Shown: positions 43,125 through 52,098 of the stretch, one piece after another
Layout: each line of letters begins with the position of its first letter
Position numbering within the stretch: position 1 is the stretch's first letter
DNA from: an uncultured Candidatus Actinomarina sp.
GTDB taxonomy: Bacteria; Actinomycetota; Acidimicrobiia; Actinomarinales; Actinomarinaceae
Direction: 5' to 3'
Assembly: GCA_902519845.1 (NCBI GenBank)
Contig: CABYLQ010000001.1
Span: 1-64,000, forward strand
DNA length: 64,000 bases
Position numbers and translations under genes: made by a program
Notes under the pieces: generated by a model
What the model saw: the letters and a program-made list of their open reading frames with translations, nothing else
Told to the model about the DNA's origin: nothing
Databases searched by the model: none

Positions 43125-43214
43125 AAGCCCCATTGAATCAATTACTAGGTACATATGCAATACAAAAGCTACACCCATAAAACTCCAGAAGGTACGTTTT
43201 TCTAATCTACTCAC
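43107..43214 (-). CDS. Micro-membrane protein A (35 residues)
   Basis: A GTG-started frame encodes SRLEKRTFWSFMGVAFVLHM followed by YLVIDSMGLLTISL, a short polar start and one hydrophobic helix. AGGA lies seven bases before the GTG. The downstream micro-gene is its paralogue, with the shared core LEKRxFWSFxxxxFxLHxYLV, which strongly argues that both are translated. Forty bases upstream ends the 52-residue membrane-protein gene on the same strand. Confidence 0.68.
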   Translation of the reverse strand: MSRLEKRTFWSFMGVAFVLHMYLVIDSMGLLTISL

Positions 43215-43254
43215 AGTTAAATCCTAGTAATAATAAAAAGTTTTACCTAATTAG

Positions 43255-43413
43255 TTACTCTTGGTTTGCTCTTTCATATGCTTGGCTGTACAAAATTAAT
43301 GTAGGAGCCCATAATCCAATATATATTGCAAGCTGAGAGTCATCCAAAACAACGTAAATAATTACAGATGCAACAACGGAAACAATACTTGCGTATAAAC
43401 CTAACTTTATCAT
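43255..43413 (-). CDS. Small two-helix membrane protein (52 residues)
   Basis: A 52-codon frame starting MIKLGLYASIVSVVASVIIY has two hydrophobic segments separated by a polar LDDSQ turn, and ends YERANQE. GAAAGGA lies just upstream of the ATG, a good Shine-Dalgarno. It is probably the first gene of a minus-strand operon with the two micro-membrane proteins and the DUF4864-like lipoprotein. No family is recognised. Confidence 0.65.
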   Translation of the reverse strand: MIKLGLYASIVSVVASVIIYVVLDDSQLAIYIGLWAPTLILYSQAYERANQE

Positions 43414-43467
43414 TTATATCCTTTCAGTTTATATTATAATTTAACACGATTATTAATATTAATTTAT

Positions 43468-43611
43468 ATGATTGAAACATTAACATCAAATCCATTAACG
43501 TTAGTCCTTATATTCCCTGTAGTGACGCTCACAATATTCGTTGTTGGGATAATTAGGATGGATATTGCTAAATTTAATCAAAAACATGTTTTTGTCACTG
43601 AAGAAGAGTAA
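43468..43611 (+). CDS. Small single-helix membrane protein (47 residues)
   Basis: A 47-codon frame starts MIETLTSNPLTLVLIFPVVT, continues hydrophobic, then has a basic and acidic tail (RMDIAKFNQKH, VTEEE). It is divergent from the 52-residue gene, with 54 bases between the starts. There is no Shine-Dalgarno, but TA-rich sequence ends just before the ATG, as in other apparently leaderless genes here. Candidate gene of unknown role. Confidence 0.5.
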   Translation: MIETLTSNPLTLVLIFPVVTLTIFVVGIIRMDIAKFNQKHVFVTEEE

Positions 43612-43648
43612 CTTTATTATTGTCACAATAAAATACTTATATTAACTT

Positions 43649-44149
43649 ATGGACCTTAATAATATTGAAAACCTGGAAGATGTAGAGCTTTTTGATCTTC
43701 AGAATCAAATCACCGAAATTATAAAAAAAAGAAATCTTGAAAAGGGAGATATTGAAGAAATAATAGATAATTCATTTAACATAGGTTTTCCAAAAATTGA
43801 TGGTGTCGGACTCAACCCATGGATTGATAATTCTTTAATTATTTGTCCTGGAGCAAGAATTGATAAAACTAAAACTCGCCATATTTGTAAGTTTATAGTT
43901 ATTGACGAAGAGTGGTCTTGGGAATCGCCTCATATGATAAGTGATGTAATCAGAAGAGACCAATCGTCTAAAAATTTTAGACAACACTCTATTACTTTAA
44001 TCTCACCTTTTGAAGGGATGAAGGTTCAGGTAATATCCCAGAAATCGCAACAAGGCAAACATCTTGTTGAGGGGGTCGATTCTTTTGAATTTAGAAATGG
44101 AAAGTTAGAAAAAACAATGACCAAAACCTCTAGGTCTAGAGATCACTGA
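43649..44149 (+). CDS. Hypothetical protein
   Basis: 166 residues, soluble, with no signal peptide. It has a charged N-terminal helix (about 1-45) and a beta-rich central part containing PWIDNSLIICPGARIDKTKT, then DEEWSWESP. I do not recognise the family. TATATT lies shortly before the ATG, without a Shine-Dalgarno, suggesting leaderless expression. It precedes ndh by 29 bases in the same direction. Confidence 0.65.
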   Translation: MDLNNIENLEDVELFDLQNQITEIIKKRNLEKGDIEEIIDNSFNIGFPKIDGVGLNPWIDNSLIICPGARIDKTKTRHICKFIVIDEEWSWESPHMISDVIRRDQSSKNFRQHSITLISPFEGMKVQVISQKSQQGKHLVEGVDSFEFRNGKLEKTMTKTSRSRDH

Positions 44150-44178
44150 TTAATCAGTAAAGTTTTATAATTTAATAT

Positions 44179-45420
44179 ATGTTGAATGTAGTTGTAATTG
44201 GTGGTGGGTTTGGAGGACTTAAATTTCTTCAACGGGCTAGAAGTAGCAAAATTCAATTTACTCTTATAGACAAGCAAAATCATCATTTATTTCAACCATT
44301 ACTTTATCAGGTAGCAACTGCAGTTTTATCTCCAGCTAATATTGCTTTTCCAATCAGAAGAATGTTTAAAAATTACAAAAATGTAAAAGTAATATTAGAT
44401 GAAGCTGTAGATATAAATCGTGACGAAAAGACTGTGACCATATCAAATGGCGACAATATAAAGTACGATCAACTAATTGTAAGTACTGGGTCAAAACATT
44501 CTTATTTTGGTAATGAAGACTGGTCTAAATATTCAAATGGACTTAAAGGAATTAATGACGCTTTACAAATTCGTGAAAGATTATTGAGGGCGTTTGAAAA
44601 AGCTGAGAATGAAAAAAATATTGATAAGAGAGCAAAATATTTAAACTTTGTAGTCGTTGGTGGTGGGCCTACAGGAGTTGAAATGGCTGGCTCAATAGCT
44701 GAGATTGCATTTAACAATATGAAGGAAGAGTTTAGAAATTTTAAGAGTTCAGATGCTAATGTTTATTTAATTGAAGCTACTGAAAAAATCTTACCAATGT
44801 ATAGCGACAGGCTGTCTGGAAAAGCAAAAAAGTATCTTGAAGACTTTGGAGTTCAAGTAAGAACAAATGAGAAAGTTGTGAAAATAGAAAATGATCTAGT
44901 CACAACGGACAAAGAAGACATACATACAGATAATGTTGTGTGGGCAGCAGGTAACGAAGCAAGCCCAATAATTGAGAAGCTAAATACGAAAACAGATAAT
45001 GAAGGAAGAGCAATTGTTGACCCAGATTGTTCACTTAAAGACGATGGAAACGTATTTGTTATCGGAGACGCTGCTAATTATAAAGATAAGAAAAACAACA
45101 CTCTTCCAGGCATTGCCCCAGTAGCAATCCAACAAGGGAAATATCTCGCAAAAGTTATAAAGAGTAAAACAATCAAGAAAGATAGAAAACCTTTTAAATA
45201 CAATGATAAAGGAATGATGGCAACGGTTGGCAGGTATAAGGCGATAGGTAAAATTGGAAATATAGAAGTATCTGGTTTTTTAGCTTGGCTCTTTTGGAGT
45301 GCAATTCACATTCTGTATTTAATAGGATATAGATCAAAAATATTAGTTGTGATTGAGTGGATATTTTCCTACCTTTTCAATAAAAAAGGTACAAGATTAA
45401 TTTATAGAGAACCAACTTAG
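44179..45420 (+). CDS. ndh: Type II NADH dehydrogenase
   Basis: Single-subunit, non-proton-pumping NADH:quinone oxidoreductase at the inner face of the membrane. Two dinucleotide-binding motifs are seen: VVIGGGFGGLKFL at the N-terminus (FAD) and VVVGGGPTGVEMAGS near 157 (NADH). NVFVIGDAANYKD is the FAD contact near 293, and the C-terminal region has the hydrophobic and basic segment used for membrane attachment. 413 residues is normal. Convergent with mgtE. Confidence 0.92.
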   Translation: MLNVVVIGGGFGGLKFLQRARSSKIQFTLIDKQNHHLFQPLLYQVATAVLSPANIAFPIRRMFKNYKNVKVILDEAVDINRDEKTVTISNGDNIKYDQLIVSTGSKHSYFGNEDWSKYSNGLKGINDALQIRERLLRAFEKAENEKNIDKRAKYLNFVVVGGGPTGVEMAGSIAEIAFNNMKEEFRNFKSSDANVYLIEATEKILPMYSDRLSGKAKKYLEDFGVQVRTNEKVVKIENDLVTTDKEDIHTDNVVWAAGNEASPIIEKLNTKTDNEGRAIVDPDCSLKDDGNVFVIGDAANYKDKKNNTLPGIAPVAIQQGKYLAKVIKSKTIKKDRKPFKYNDKGMMATVGRYKAIGKIGNIEVSGFLAWLFWSAIHILYLIGYRSKILVVIEWIFSYLFNKKGTRLIYREPT

Positions 45421-45423
45421 AAC

Positions 45424-46794
45424 TTACAACAATAAAAGCGCAATAGCTAGAAAGCCACCAAAACCGGCAATATCAGTAACTAATGTAAGAAATATATTTG
45501 ATGCTAGTGCTGGATCAAATCCTAATTTTTTTAAAATCAAAGGTATTGATGAACCAAAAAAATTCCCAATAAATATATTAGTAAAAACAGCAGAACCTAA
45601 AGCTAAAGAAAAATCACCTAAACCAACAAAGCTCAATATAAGAAATGAAAAAGTGCCAACCAAGATGCCATTTATGATTCCAATCAGTGTTTGTTTTCCA
45701 ATTACATCAAGAACTCTTGCCTCAGAAACATCATTTCGTGCCAAAGCTCTTATTACAATTGCTAAAGACTGAGCACCAGAACTTCCCCCAATCAATGCAA
45801 CTACCGGCATTAAAGCAGCCAGTAATACATTACTAGTAATTGTTTCCTCAAATTGGAATATCAAAAACGAAACAATAAAAGCCAAGACCATATTTATTGC
45901 TATCCATGGAAGTCGAGACTGTATTGATTTTTGAATAGGTGTAAAAATTGTTTCTTCAGCCCCTGCACCAAATGATTGAGAAAAATCTTCAGCAATTTCT
46001 GTTTGTATAACATCTAGTGCCGAATTTATAGTTATTTGACCAATCAATTTATTATCTTTATCAATTACTGGGAGAGCTAGTAGTTCATATTGTCTTATTA
46101 ATCCTGCCGCCTCCTCCTGATCAGACGAAGGATTTACAAATACTGGATCTTGAATCATTACATTTTTGATTAAGTCGTCTTCATTTGCAAAGACAATTTC
46201 TCTAAAAGAAATCACTCCCGTGAGTCTATTTTCTTTATCTACTGAATATACATAAATTAAATCCTCTACATTTTTGTGAAGCGACTTAAGTTCTTTCAGA
46301 GCATCTTTAACAGTTAATCCAGTTGATATTTTTGCTACTTCTTCAGACATCTGTCTTCCTACAGAGTCTTCTGGGTAAGACAGCCTTCTATCTATATTTA
46401 GTTTTGTAGATTTGTCTAAAATTTCTAAAATTTCATCAGTTTCATCATCAGTAGATCTTTCTAAAACATCAACAACGTCTTCTGTATCCATTTGCTTAAA
46501 AATCTCCTCAACATCTTTGTCATCCAAAGATTCAACAATTTCAATAATTGCACGTGGACGCAGGGATTCAAAAATTTTTACCGCTGTTAAGGTTGGAAGC
46601 TCGGTAATTAATTTTCCCGCCTCAATAGGTTCAAATTCTTCAAGTGCATCAGCAGAATCGAAAGGATCTTTAGTGGCTATTTGAATCCACAATTGTTTGT
46701 TTTCTTCAAGATACCTATAAGCTTTTTCTGGATTAGAACGGGCTAAATCTCTAAGTTCTTTACCTTTTGATGGATTAACAATTTCATTATTCAT
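45424..46794 (-). CDS. mgtE: Magnesium transporter MgtE
   Basis: Mg2+-gated magnesium channel. The Asp/Glu-rich MgtE N domain spans about residues 20-130, a CBS pair about 135-250, the plug helix follows, and five membrane helices fill the C-terminal part (about 285-455), with NVLLAALMPVVALIGGSSGA in the pore region. ATG at 46794 is chosen since AGGTG lies six bases upstream; GTG at 46800 is the alternative. No Mg riboswitch is visible in the 40-base gap upstream. Confidence 0.92.
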   Translation of the reverse strand: MNNEIVNPSKGKELRDLARSNPEKAYRYLEENKQLWIQIATKDPFDSADALEEFEPIEAGKLITELPTLTAVKIFESLRPRAIIEIVESLDDKDVEEIFKQMDTEDVVDVLERSTDDETDEILEILDKSTKLNIDRRLSYPEDSVGRQMSEEVAKISTGLTVKDALKELKSLHKNVEDLIYVYSVDKENRLTGVISFREIVFANEDDLIKNVMIQDPVFVNPSSDQEEAAGLIRQYELLALPVIDKDNKLIGQITINSALDVIQTEIAEDFSQSFGAGAEETIFTPIQKSIQSRLPWIAINMVLAFIVSFLIFQFEETITSNVLLAALMPVVALIGGSSGAQSLAIVIRALARNDVSEARVLDVIGKQTLIGIINGILVGTFSFLILSFVGLGDFSLALGSAVFTNIFIGNFFGSSIPLILKKLGFDPALASNIFLTLVTDIAGFGGFLAIALLLL

Positions 46795-46840
46795 GAACAC
46801 CTGCTATTTACTTTAATTAGATTTTATAAGTTTATTTTGA

Positions 46841-48730
46841 CTAGCTAAGTTGTTTTTTATGCCAATTGATAATTGAATCAAATCTTTGAACTCTATGTTC
46901 TGGTTTGCCAGATCTAGAAAGTTCATGACTTTCATCTGGGAACCTTATCATTGATGATGAAACACCTCTCCTTTTAAGGTTTGAAAATAATTGCTCAGCC
47001 TGCTCAATTGGGCACCTGTAATCTTTTTCCGAATGAATTATTAGTGTTGGGGTAATAATGTTGTTTGCATAAGTGATTGGACTTTTCTTTCTGTACAAAT
47101 TCAAATTACTTTTTAGGTCATCCAAGAGATACATTTCAGGAAATCCAATTCCAATATCTGAAGTTCCGACCATTGTTTCCCAGTTCAGTAGAGCTCTCTC
47201 GACAACAGCAGATTTAAACATTTTTGGATAGTGGCTAATTACCCACGAAGTCATAAAACCACCATATGAACCTCCCATAATTCCATAGTTTTTATTTTTT
47301 ATTCCAAGCTTTTTTATCATCATTTCAAAGCTTTTAATTACATCATAAGTGTCATTCTCACCCCATTTGTTCCCACAAACGTCTCTAACAAACTTGTGTC
47401 CTCTACCTGATGAACCACGAGGATTACAAGCTACAACATTAAAACCAGAAGATGCAAAAACCTGAAACTCATCAAAAAACCCAAATCCATATTGACTGGC
47501 AGGACCACCATGTATGTTTAGCAAAGTAGGTTTATTGATATCTACAAGTATTCCCCAAGTATCAATTTGAGATTTACCAGTTTCAAATCTTTCATATACA
47601 CAATTATGAGTACTTACTTTATTGTGAAAATCATTATTAAAGTCTGAAAATTTTTTATCCTCATCATTTCTAATTAAATATACTTCATCTTTTTTATCGA
47701 ATGAGCTTACTAGAGCATAAATATCTTCACCATCAACACAGAAATCAGAGGTTAGTAGTTCTTTATCATGTAAAATCTCAAAACTTTCAAAATCAGTTTT
47801 AAGTAGACTTTGTTTTCCAGAATCTTCATACAAAACATAAACCTTGTTATCACTAACTTTTGTTTTAACTACACCTCTATCAATAAAATTACTAACTTTG
47901 TTGGAAATACCTCTTTTGTTAATTTTGAAAATACTAATATTCGACGGCCAATCAAATCTCTTATCAAGACCTACACCGTATAAATTATCTTGATAAGAAA
48001 ATAACTGGCTCCACATACCACCTGTATTTATAACTGTTAATTGTGAATCTGAAAATTTTATAATTTGATCTTCAAGCATCGTTCCATCTTGATTATGCTT
48101 GCTTGCTATAAAGTACATATCAGAGTCAATTTCAAGAAGAGAGGATATTGATAGAAACAGTTCTTTATCTCCATCTATAATTTTCTGACTTTTACCAGTA
48201 GAAGTCTTTACTTTATAAATATGAAATCTTTTATTGTATATAACCCCTGTTGTATCAAATCGAAAAGGTAATTTATCAATTTCTAGAGGATGATCAGTTT
48301 TATTTTCAATTTTTTTATATTCACTCGACCACTCTTTTGTTATTACGTAAATAAATTCATCATTAGAACTCCATAAATAATTAACAATAGAATCATCAGT
48401 TTCAAATACTATTTTTTCTTTACCCCTATTTCTAAAAATAAGCTTATTTTTTTCTAGTTTTTTTTTCTTTTCTAATTTATCCAAAATTTCAGTAGATTTT
48501 GGTGTTTTGATAAATGCAAATGATTTTTTATTGTTTGAGTACTTCGGTGCTGAAAAATTCCAATACGAGGATTGTTTTAGTTCTCTCCATTGATTTTGTG
48601 AAAATTTCCATATTGAAGATTCGTATGAATTTTTATCCAGGTTCATTTTCGTTGACTTAAGTAGCAAGTCTGAGTTATTATTACTTATTTCAGACAGGCT
48701 TACAAAATCAGATATATTTTTTGGCTTCAT
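46841..48730 (-). CDS. S9 family peptidase (prolyl oligopeptidase / acylaminoacyl type)
   Basis: 629-residue serine peptidase or related hydrolase. The N-terminal 370 residues form the propeller domain. The C-terminal alpha/beta hydrolase domain carries the nucleophile in MGGSYGGFMTSW, the Asp in HSEKDYRCP and the His in DESHELSRSG. There is no signal peptide, so it is cytosolic. It starts 16 bases after the TPP-riboswitch-controlled symporter gene and is thus probably in the thiamine regulon, which is unusual for this family. Confidence 0.88.
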   Translation of the reverse strand: MKPKNISDFVSLSEISNNNSDLLLKSTKMNLDKNSYESSIWKFSQNQWRELKQSSYWNFSAPKYSNNKKSFAFIKTPKSTEILDKLEKKKKLEKNKLIFRNRGKEKIVFETDDSIVNYLWSSNDEFIYVITKEWSSEYKKIENKTDHPLEIDKLPFRFDTTGVIYNKRFHIYKVKTSTGKSQKIIDGDKELFLSISSLLEIDSDMYFIASKHNQDGTMLEDQIIKFSDSQLTVINTGGMWSQLFSYQDNLYGVGLDKRFDWPSNISIFKINKRGISNKVSNFIDRGVVKTKVSDNKVYVLYEDSGKQSLLKTDFESFEILHDKELLTSDFCVDGEDIYALVSSFDKKDEVYLIRNDEDKKFSDFNNDFHNKVSTHNCVYERFETGKSQIDTWGILVDINKPTLLNIHGGPASQYGFGFFDEFQVFASSGFNVVACNPRGSSGRGHKFVRDVCGNKWGENDTYDVIKSFEMMIKKLGIKNKNYGIMGGSYGGFMTSWVISHYPKMFKSAVVERALLNWETMVGTSDIGIGFPEMYLLDDLKSNLNLYRKKSPITYANNIITPTLIIHSEKDYRCPIEQAEQLFSNLKRRGVSSSMIRFPDESHELSRSGKPEHRVQRFDSIINWHKKQLS

Positions 48731-48746
48731 TTAAATTTTCTATTTA

Positions 48747-50126
48747 CTATTTTATTCTGTTGTAAGCAAGAGTACCAATGATAGAAAAAATAAACCCTAC
48801 TCCAAATGTGTTAAGGTCTGCAAGCCCATAGAGATCAGTTGGTATAAATATCCCACCTGGATTTAAATCTAAATCAATAAAATAAAATCTGTATAATACC
48901 GATGAAACAAAACCCAAAGATGTGGGGATCACTATACCCTGGCTAGTTTTCCTTGATTTTATTTTATAAAATGCAGGGAAGACTAAACAAACAGCCAAAA
49001 GGTCAGCAAATAAAAATACTGAAAATATATTCGTAACGTAAAATGATAATCCTAAAGAGCCAAAAGTAATTATAAGTGTAATTATTTTTGCTTCAGAAAC
49101 ACCTCTTTTTACAAGATCTAAAGCCATTGTTGAAGATATTGCACTTTGAAGAGTGTCAATACTAGATGCAACAAGCATTGTACAAAGCACAATTACAAGA
49201 ATTCTTGAAAAGGTATTAAATTCAATCTGCTGTATAAAGCTTAAGGAAGGATTCTCAATTCCAAAACCTGCTCCAGCTGAACCCGCAATTCCAAGAATTA
49301 GTACTGTTACAAAACAGCTCAATCCTGCATAAATGGATGATTTTTTAATTACATTTTCATCAATTGCAGAATATGTTCTTTGCCAGTACCCCTGTGAGAA
49401 TATTTCTGCTGCAGTTACTGCAAGAATTACAGCAAGAGCAGATTTAAAACTGGCAAATGTAAATGTATTTAATCCTCCATCGTATGAAGCTTGAATAATG
49501 TTACCAATTCCATTTTGACTAATCCACAAAACCAAAACAATAATAAGAAGTGCAATTATTGATATACCTTGAAATCTATCAGTGATAAGAGACGCTTTAA
49601 AGCCTGAAAGGTTTAAGTAAAGAAAAGTCACGATTGCTATTGCTGTACAAACAATCAAACCAGAAGTCTTTGATATTTCTGGAAACAAAAAATTTATTGA
49701 CGCAAATTCAGCAATTAGAAAAGCGGACATATAAATGGTTGCAATTATTGAAACAAAAACTTGAGCAAAATTTCCATATTGTTGGCTGATATATTGAGGG
49801 AGAGTTGCTTTGTCCGGAACTGTTTGAACAATACGTGGACCTACAAAATACAGTAACACAAAAGGGGTAGCGGCAGAAATTGCATAACCAATAACATCAA
49901 ACCCTAAGCCATACCAGCCAACCTCTGCTGGAGAAGCTATAATCCACAACCCCATACCACTTGCATAAAAACTTAAGGATAGATTAAAGGTTTTTTGAGA
50001 TTTCAGCATAACAAAATAACTCGTATCTTCAGTTTTATTTGCCAGCCTTCTTGTTAAGACAAGAAATAAAAAAAGTATAAAAAATATAAGTATGTAATTA
50101 ATTAAAACGTTTGTACTTAACTGCAC
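48747..50126 (-). CDS. thiV: Sodium:solute symporter, probable thiamine-precursor transporter
   Basis: SSS-family secondary transporter with about 12-13 membrane helices over 459 residues. The TPP riboswitch in its leader marks the substrate as thiamine or one of its precursors. SSS symporters under TPP control, called ThiV in marine bacteria, are predicted to import the pyrimidine moiety. Start codon GTG at 50126, with GAGGT upstream. The family is firm; the substrate is inferred from the riboswitch. Confidence 0.82.
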   Translation of the reverse strand: MQLSTNVLINYILIFFILFLFLVLTRRLANKTEDTSYFVMLKSQKTFNLSLSFYASGMGLWIIASPAEVGWYGLGFDVIGYAISAATPFVLLYFVGPRIVQTVPDKATLPQYISQQYGNFAQVFVSIIATIYMSAFLIAEFASINFLFPEISKTSGLIVCTAIAIVTFLYLNLSGFKASLITDRFQGISIIALLIIVLVLWISQNGIGNIIQASYDGGLNTFTFASFKSALAVILAVTAAEIFSQGYWQRTYSAIDENVIKKSSIYAGLSCFVTVLILGIAGSAGAGFGIENPSLSFIQQIEFNTFSRILVIVLCTMLVASSIDTLQSAISSTMALDLVKRGVSEAKIITLIITFGSLGLSFYVTNIFSVFLFADLLAVCLVFPAFYKIKSRKTSQGIVIPTSLGFVSSVLYRFYFIDLDLNPGGIFIPTDLYGLADLNTFGVGFIFSIIGTLAYNRIK

Positions 50127-50164
50127 AATTACCTCATTTCATAAATGGGATAAGAGTTCCGAAT

Positions 50165-50238
50165 ATCCCTTCGTTAGAATTACCTAACAGGTTCAGACGG
50201 TCGGCTTTTACACCCTCTCAGCATTTTGCTCCCGTAAA
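50165..50238 (-). ncRNA. TPP riboswitch
   Basis: On the minus strand the conserved blocks CTGAGAGGG (50213-50221), GACCGTCTGAACCTG (about 50188-50202) and CGAAGGGA (50166-50173) appear in the right order and spacing of a THI element, with ACGGGAGC at the 5' end. GGGATA and TATCCC just after the aptamer could form a switching hairpin. It leads into the symporter gene. Confidence 0.93.
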
Positions 50239-50281
50239 TACAATCTTACTCTATTTCTAATTTATCATTAGTATTTCAAGA

Positions 50282-51193
50282 ATGATTAATAATAATCAAA
50301 CGAACAATAGACCATCCCTCTTTCAAACTATAGGAGCAGTTTTAACCGCAGGAGTTATGTGGGGTTCTGCAAATGTAATTATTCGCAGTTTGCTTATAGA
50401 AGGGTTGAATGAAATTTTTTTAGTAACGGCCAGAGTATCAATTATTGGTACTCTACTTTTCTTTTATTATGTAATTTTTAATAAAGAAAAATTTAATAAG
50501 CAGCTTTTAAAAGAAGCTTCTTTTACTGGTTTAGCCTCAATATTTTTTGTAAGTTGGGCCTTTATATTTTCTCTTCAATACATCTCGTCTGGGTTAGTAA
50601 CTTTATTGATCAGTTCTGCTCCAATTTTTACAGTAATGTGGGTAAAACTAATTTTAAAAGAAGAAAAAATTTCAAAACTCAAATACCTTTCTGTATTTAT
50701 TGGTTTTTCCGGAATAGCTTATTTATTTATTTCGCAGGAAACAGGGTTATTGAATCAAGGAAATATTTTCTTGGGAGGTACATTGGCATTCCTAGGTGTT
50801 CAATGCATTGCTCTTGCTACTGTTCTTAATAGAAAATTTGCTCCCAAATACAAAGTTAGTAGCTGGCTAACCTATCAATATCCACTTGTAATAATTCTTA
50901 CCTTTTTGACATATTTAATTTCGGGAGTAGGTATTGATATATTAAATGTTTCACAGTTGATAAGACTTGGAGCATTAGTTATATGCAATCTTGGAGCATT
51001 TTTATCTTTTACTTGGTTAATTCAAAGAGTAAGTGCATTACAAGTTGCAACAATTGATTATTTAGTACCAGTTGTAGGCGTAACAGCTGGAGTTATATTT
51101 TTAGGAGAAACATTTAATAAGAACCTCTTGATTTGTAGTATTTTTATCTTTGTTTCTTTATTACTTACAACAAAAGATGAGTTTTCAAACTAA
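50282..51193 (+). CDS. EamA-family (DMT) transporter
   Basis: 303 residues with ten hydrophobic helices in two repeated EamA halves (about 18-150 and 160-295). GVMWGSANVIIRSLL at the start and DYLVPVVGVTAGVIFLGE in the second half are typical. Substrates of this family range from amino acids to metabolites and cannot be read from sequence. It is divergent from the TPP-controlled operon and its end overlaps the uracil-DNA glycosylase gene by four bases. Confidence 0.88.
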   Translation: MINNNQTNNRPSLFQTIGAVLTAGVMWGSANVIIRSLLIEGLNEIFLVTARVSIIGTLLFFYYVIFNKEKFNKQLLKEASFTGLASIFFVSWAFIFSLQYISSGLVTLLISSAPIFTVMWVKLILKEEKISKLKYLSVFIGFSGIAYLFISQETGLLNQGNIFLGGTLAFLGVQCIALATVLNRKFAPKYKVSSWLTYQYPLVIILTFLTYLISGVGIDILNVSQLIRLGALVICNLGAFLSFTWLIQRVSALQVATIDYLVPVVGVTAGVIFLGETFNKNLLICSIFIFVSLLLTTKDEFSN

Positions 51194-51768
51194 AGATTAT
51201 CAAAAGCAGCTTTAACTTTTTTTAAATCTTGCCAGGTTAGCCATTTTGGTTTACCAGGTTCTTTTGAGGGACTTCTTAAGAGATATGATGGATGAAAAAT
51301 AGGCATAATTTTTATATTGTCCTTTATTATCCATTCACCTCTCATCTTCGAAATTGGTTTTTTTATCTCAAGAAATGCTTCCACAGATGTTGATCCCGCT
51401 AAAATTATAATTTTTGGACTTAACAAATTAATCTGTTTTGTTAACCAAGGCATACATGAATTTATTTCATTTAAAAGAGGTTTCCTATTTTTAGGAGGTC
51501 TACACTTAACTATATTTGTAATATAACAATCCTCCAAAGGATCAATTTCTACAGACATCAATGCTGAATCAAGCATTTTTCCAGCTCTTCCAACAAATGG
51601 AAACCCCGTAATATCTTCTTGCTCTCCGGGTCCTTCTCCGATAATTAAAATCTTAGCTTTAGAATTTCCCTTTGCTACAACAACATTATTTCTTGTTTTA
51701 GAAAGTTCGCAAGACTTACACTTTCTACAGTCTTTATGTAGCAATAAAAGTTCTTGATTTGTAGTCAT
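51190..51768 (-). CDS. Uracil-DNA glycosylase, family 4-type
   Basis: Removes uracil from DNA in base-excision repair. The motif GEGPGEQEDITGFPFVGRAG (near 45-64) and the C-terminal FHPSYLLRSP are characteristic. Cysteines in CRKCKSC near the N-terminus, with two further ones (near 86 and 103), fit the iron-sulfur cluster of family 4 enzymes. 192 residues is normal. The gene is alone on the minus strand, with a 330-base intergenic region upstream. Confidence 0.9.
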   Translation of the reverse strand: MTTNQELLLLHKDCRKCKSCELSKTRNNVVVAKGNSKAKILIIGEGPGEQEDITGFPFVGRAGKMLDSALMSVEIDPLEDCYITNIVKCRPPKNRKPLLNEINSCMPWLTKQINLLSPKIIILAGSTSVEAFLEIKKPISKMRGEWIIKDNIKIMPIFHPSYLLRSPSKEPGKPKWLTWQDLKKVKAAFDNL

Positions 51769-52098
51769 ATGAAAATTCTAATAGAAAGTTGTTTTGGGAA
51801 CACCCCAGTAAGAACTGGGGAGTTTTGTATACGTACTAATTGACGAGGAATTATTTAATTATTAGATAATTATGAATGCTTTTCTTAAACAGAATGTAAA
51901 TACAAAGTAAACATATCTAAGAATGAGAAAACCCTTGAATACTCCGCTTGTTTTGTTGCCAAAACTCACTTGCTTCAAGGGCTATCTCTTTTTCTTCTTG
52001 TAATGATTATCTATAAAGACTCTCTTCACAAAAAGTTAATATAAAAGTACACTGAAAATAAATTTTTTTCAAAAAAAAATTATCTTTTTTTTCCCACT
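51769..52098. other. Intergenic region with two hairpin structures
   Basis: No convincing gene is present. One hairpin is CCCCAG (51803-51808) with CTGGGG (51815-51820), followed by AGTTTTG. A second is nested: CCCTTGAA (51932-51939) with TTCAAGGG (51974-51981) outside, GTTTTG (51950-51955) with CAAAAC (51960-51965) inside; T-rich runs follow it on both strands, so it could end the minus-strand cbiM transcript or a plus-strand RNA. The rest is AT-rich, presumably with the promoter of the glycosylase gene. Confidence 0.45.

Noticed and set aside
51900-52015. Possible short minus-strand peptide through the nested hairpin
   Set aside because: About 28 codons look protein-like, but a stop precedes them with no start codon in between; the RNA hairpin is a better explanation.
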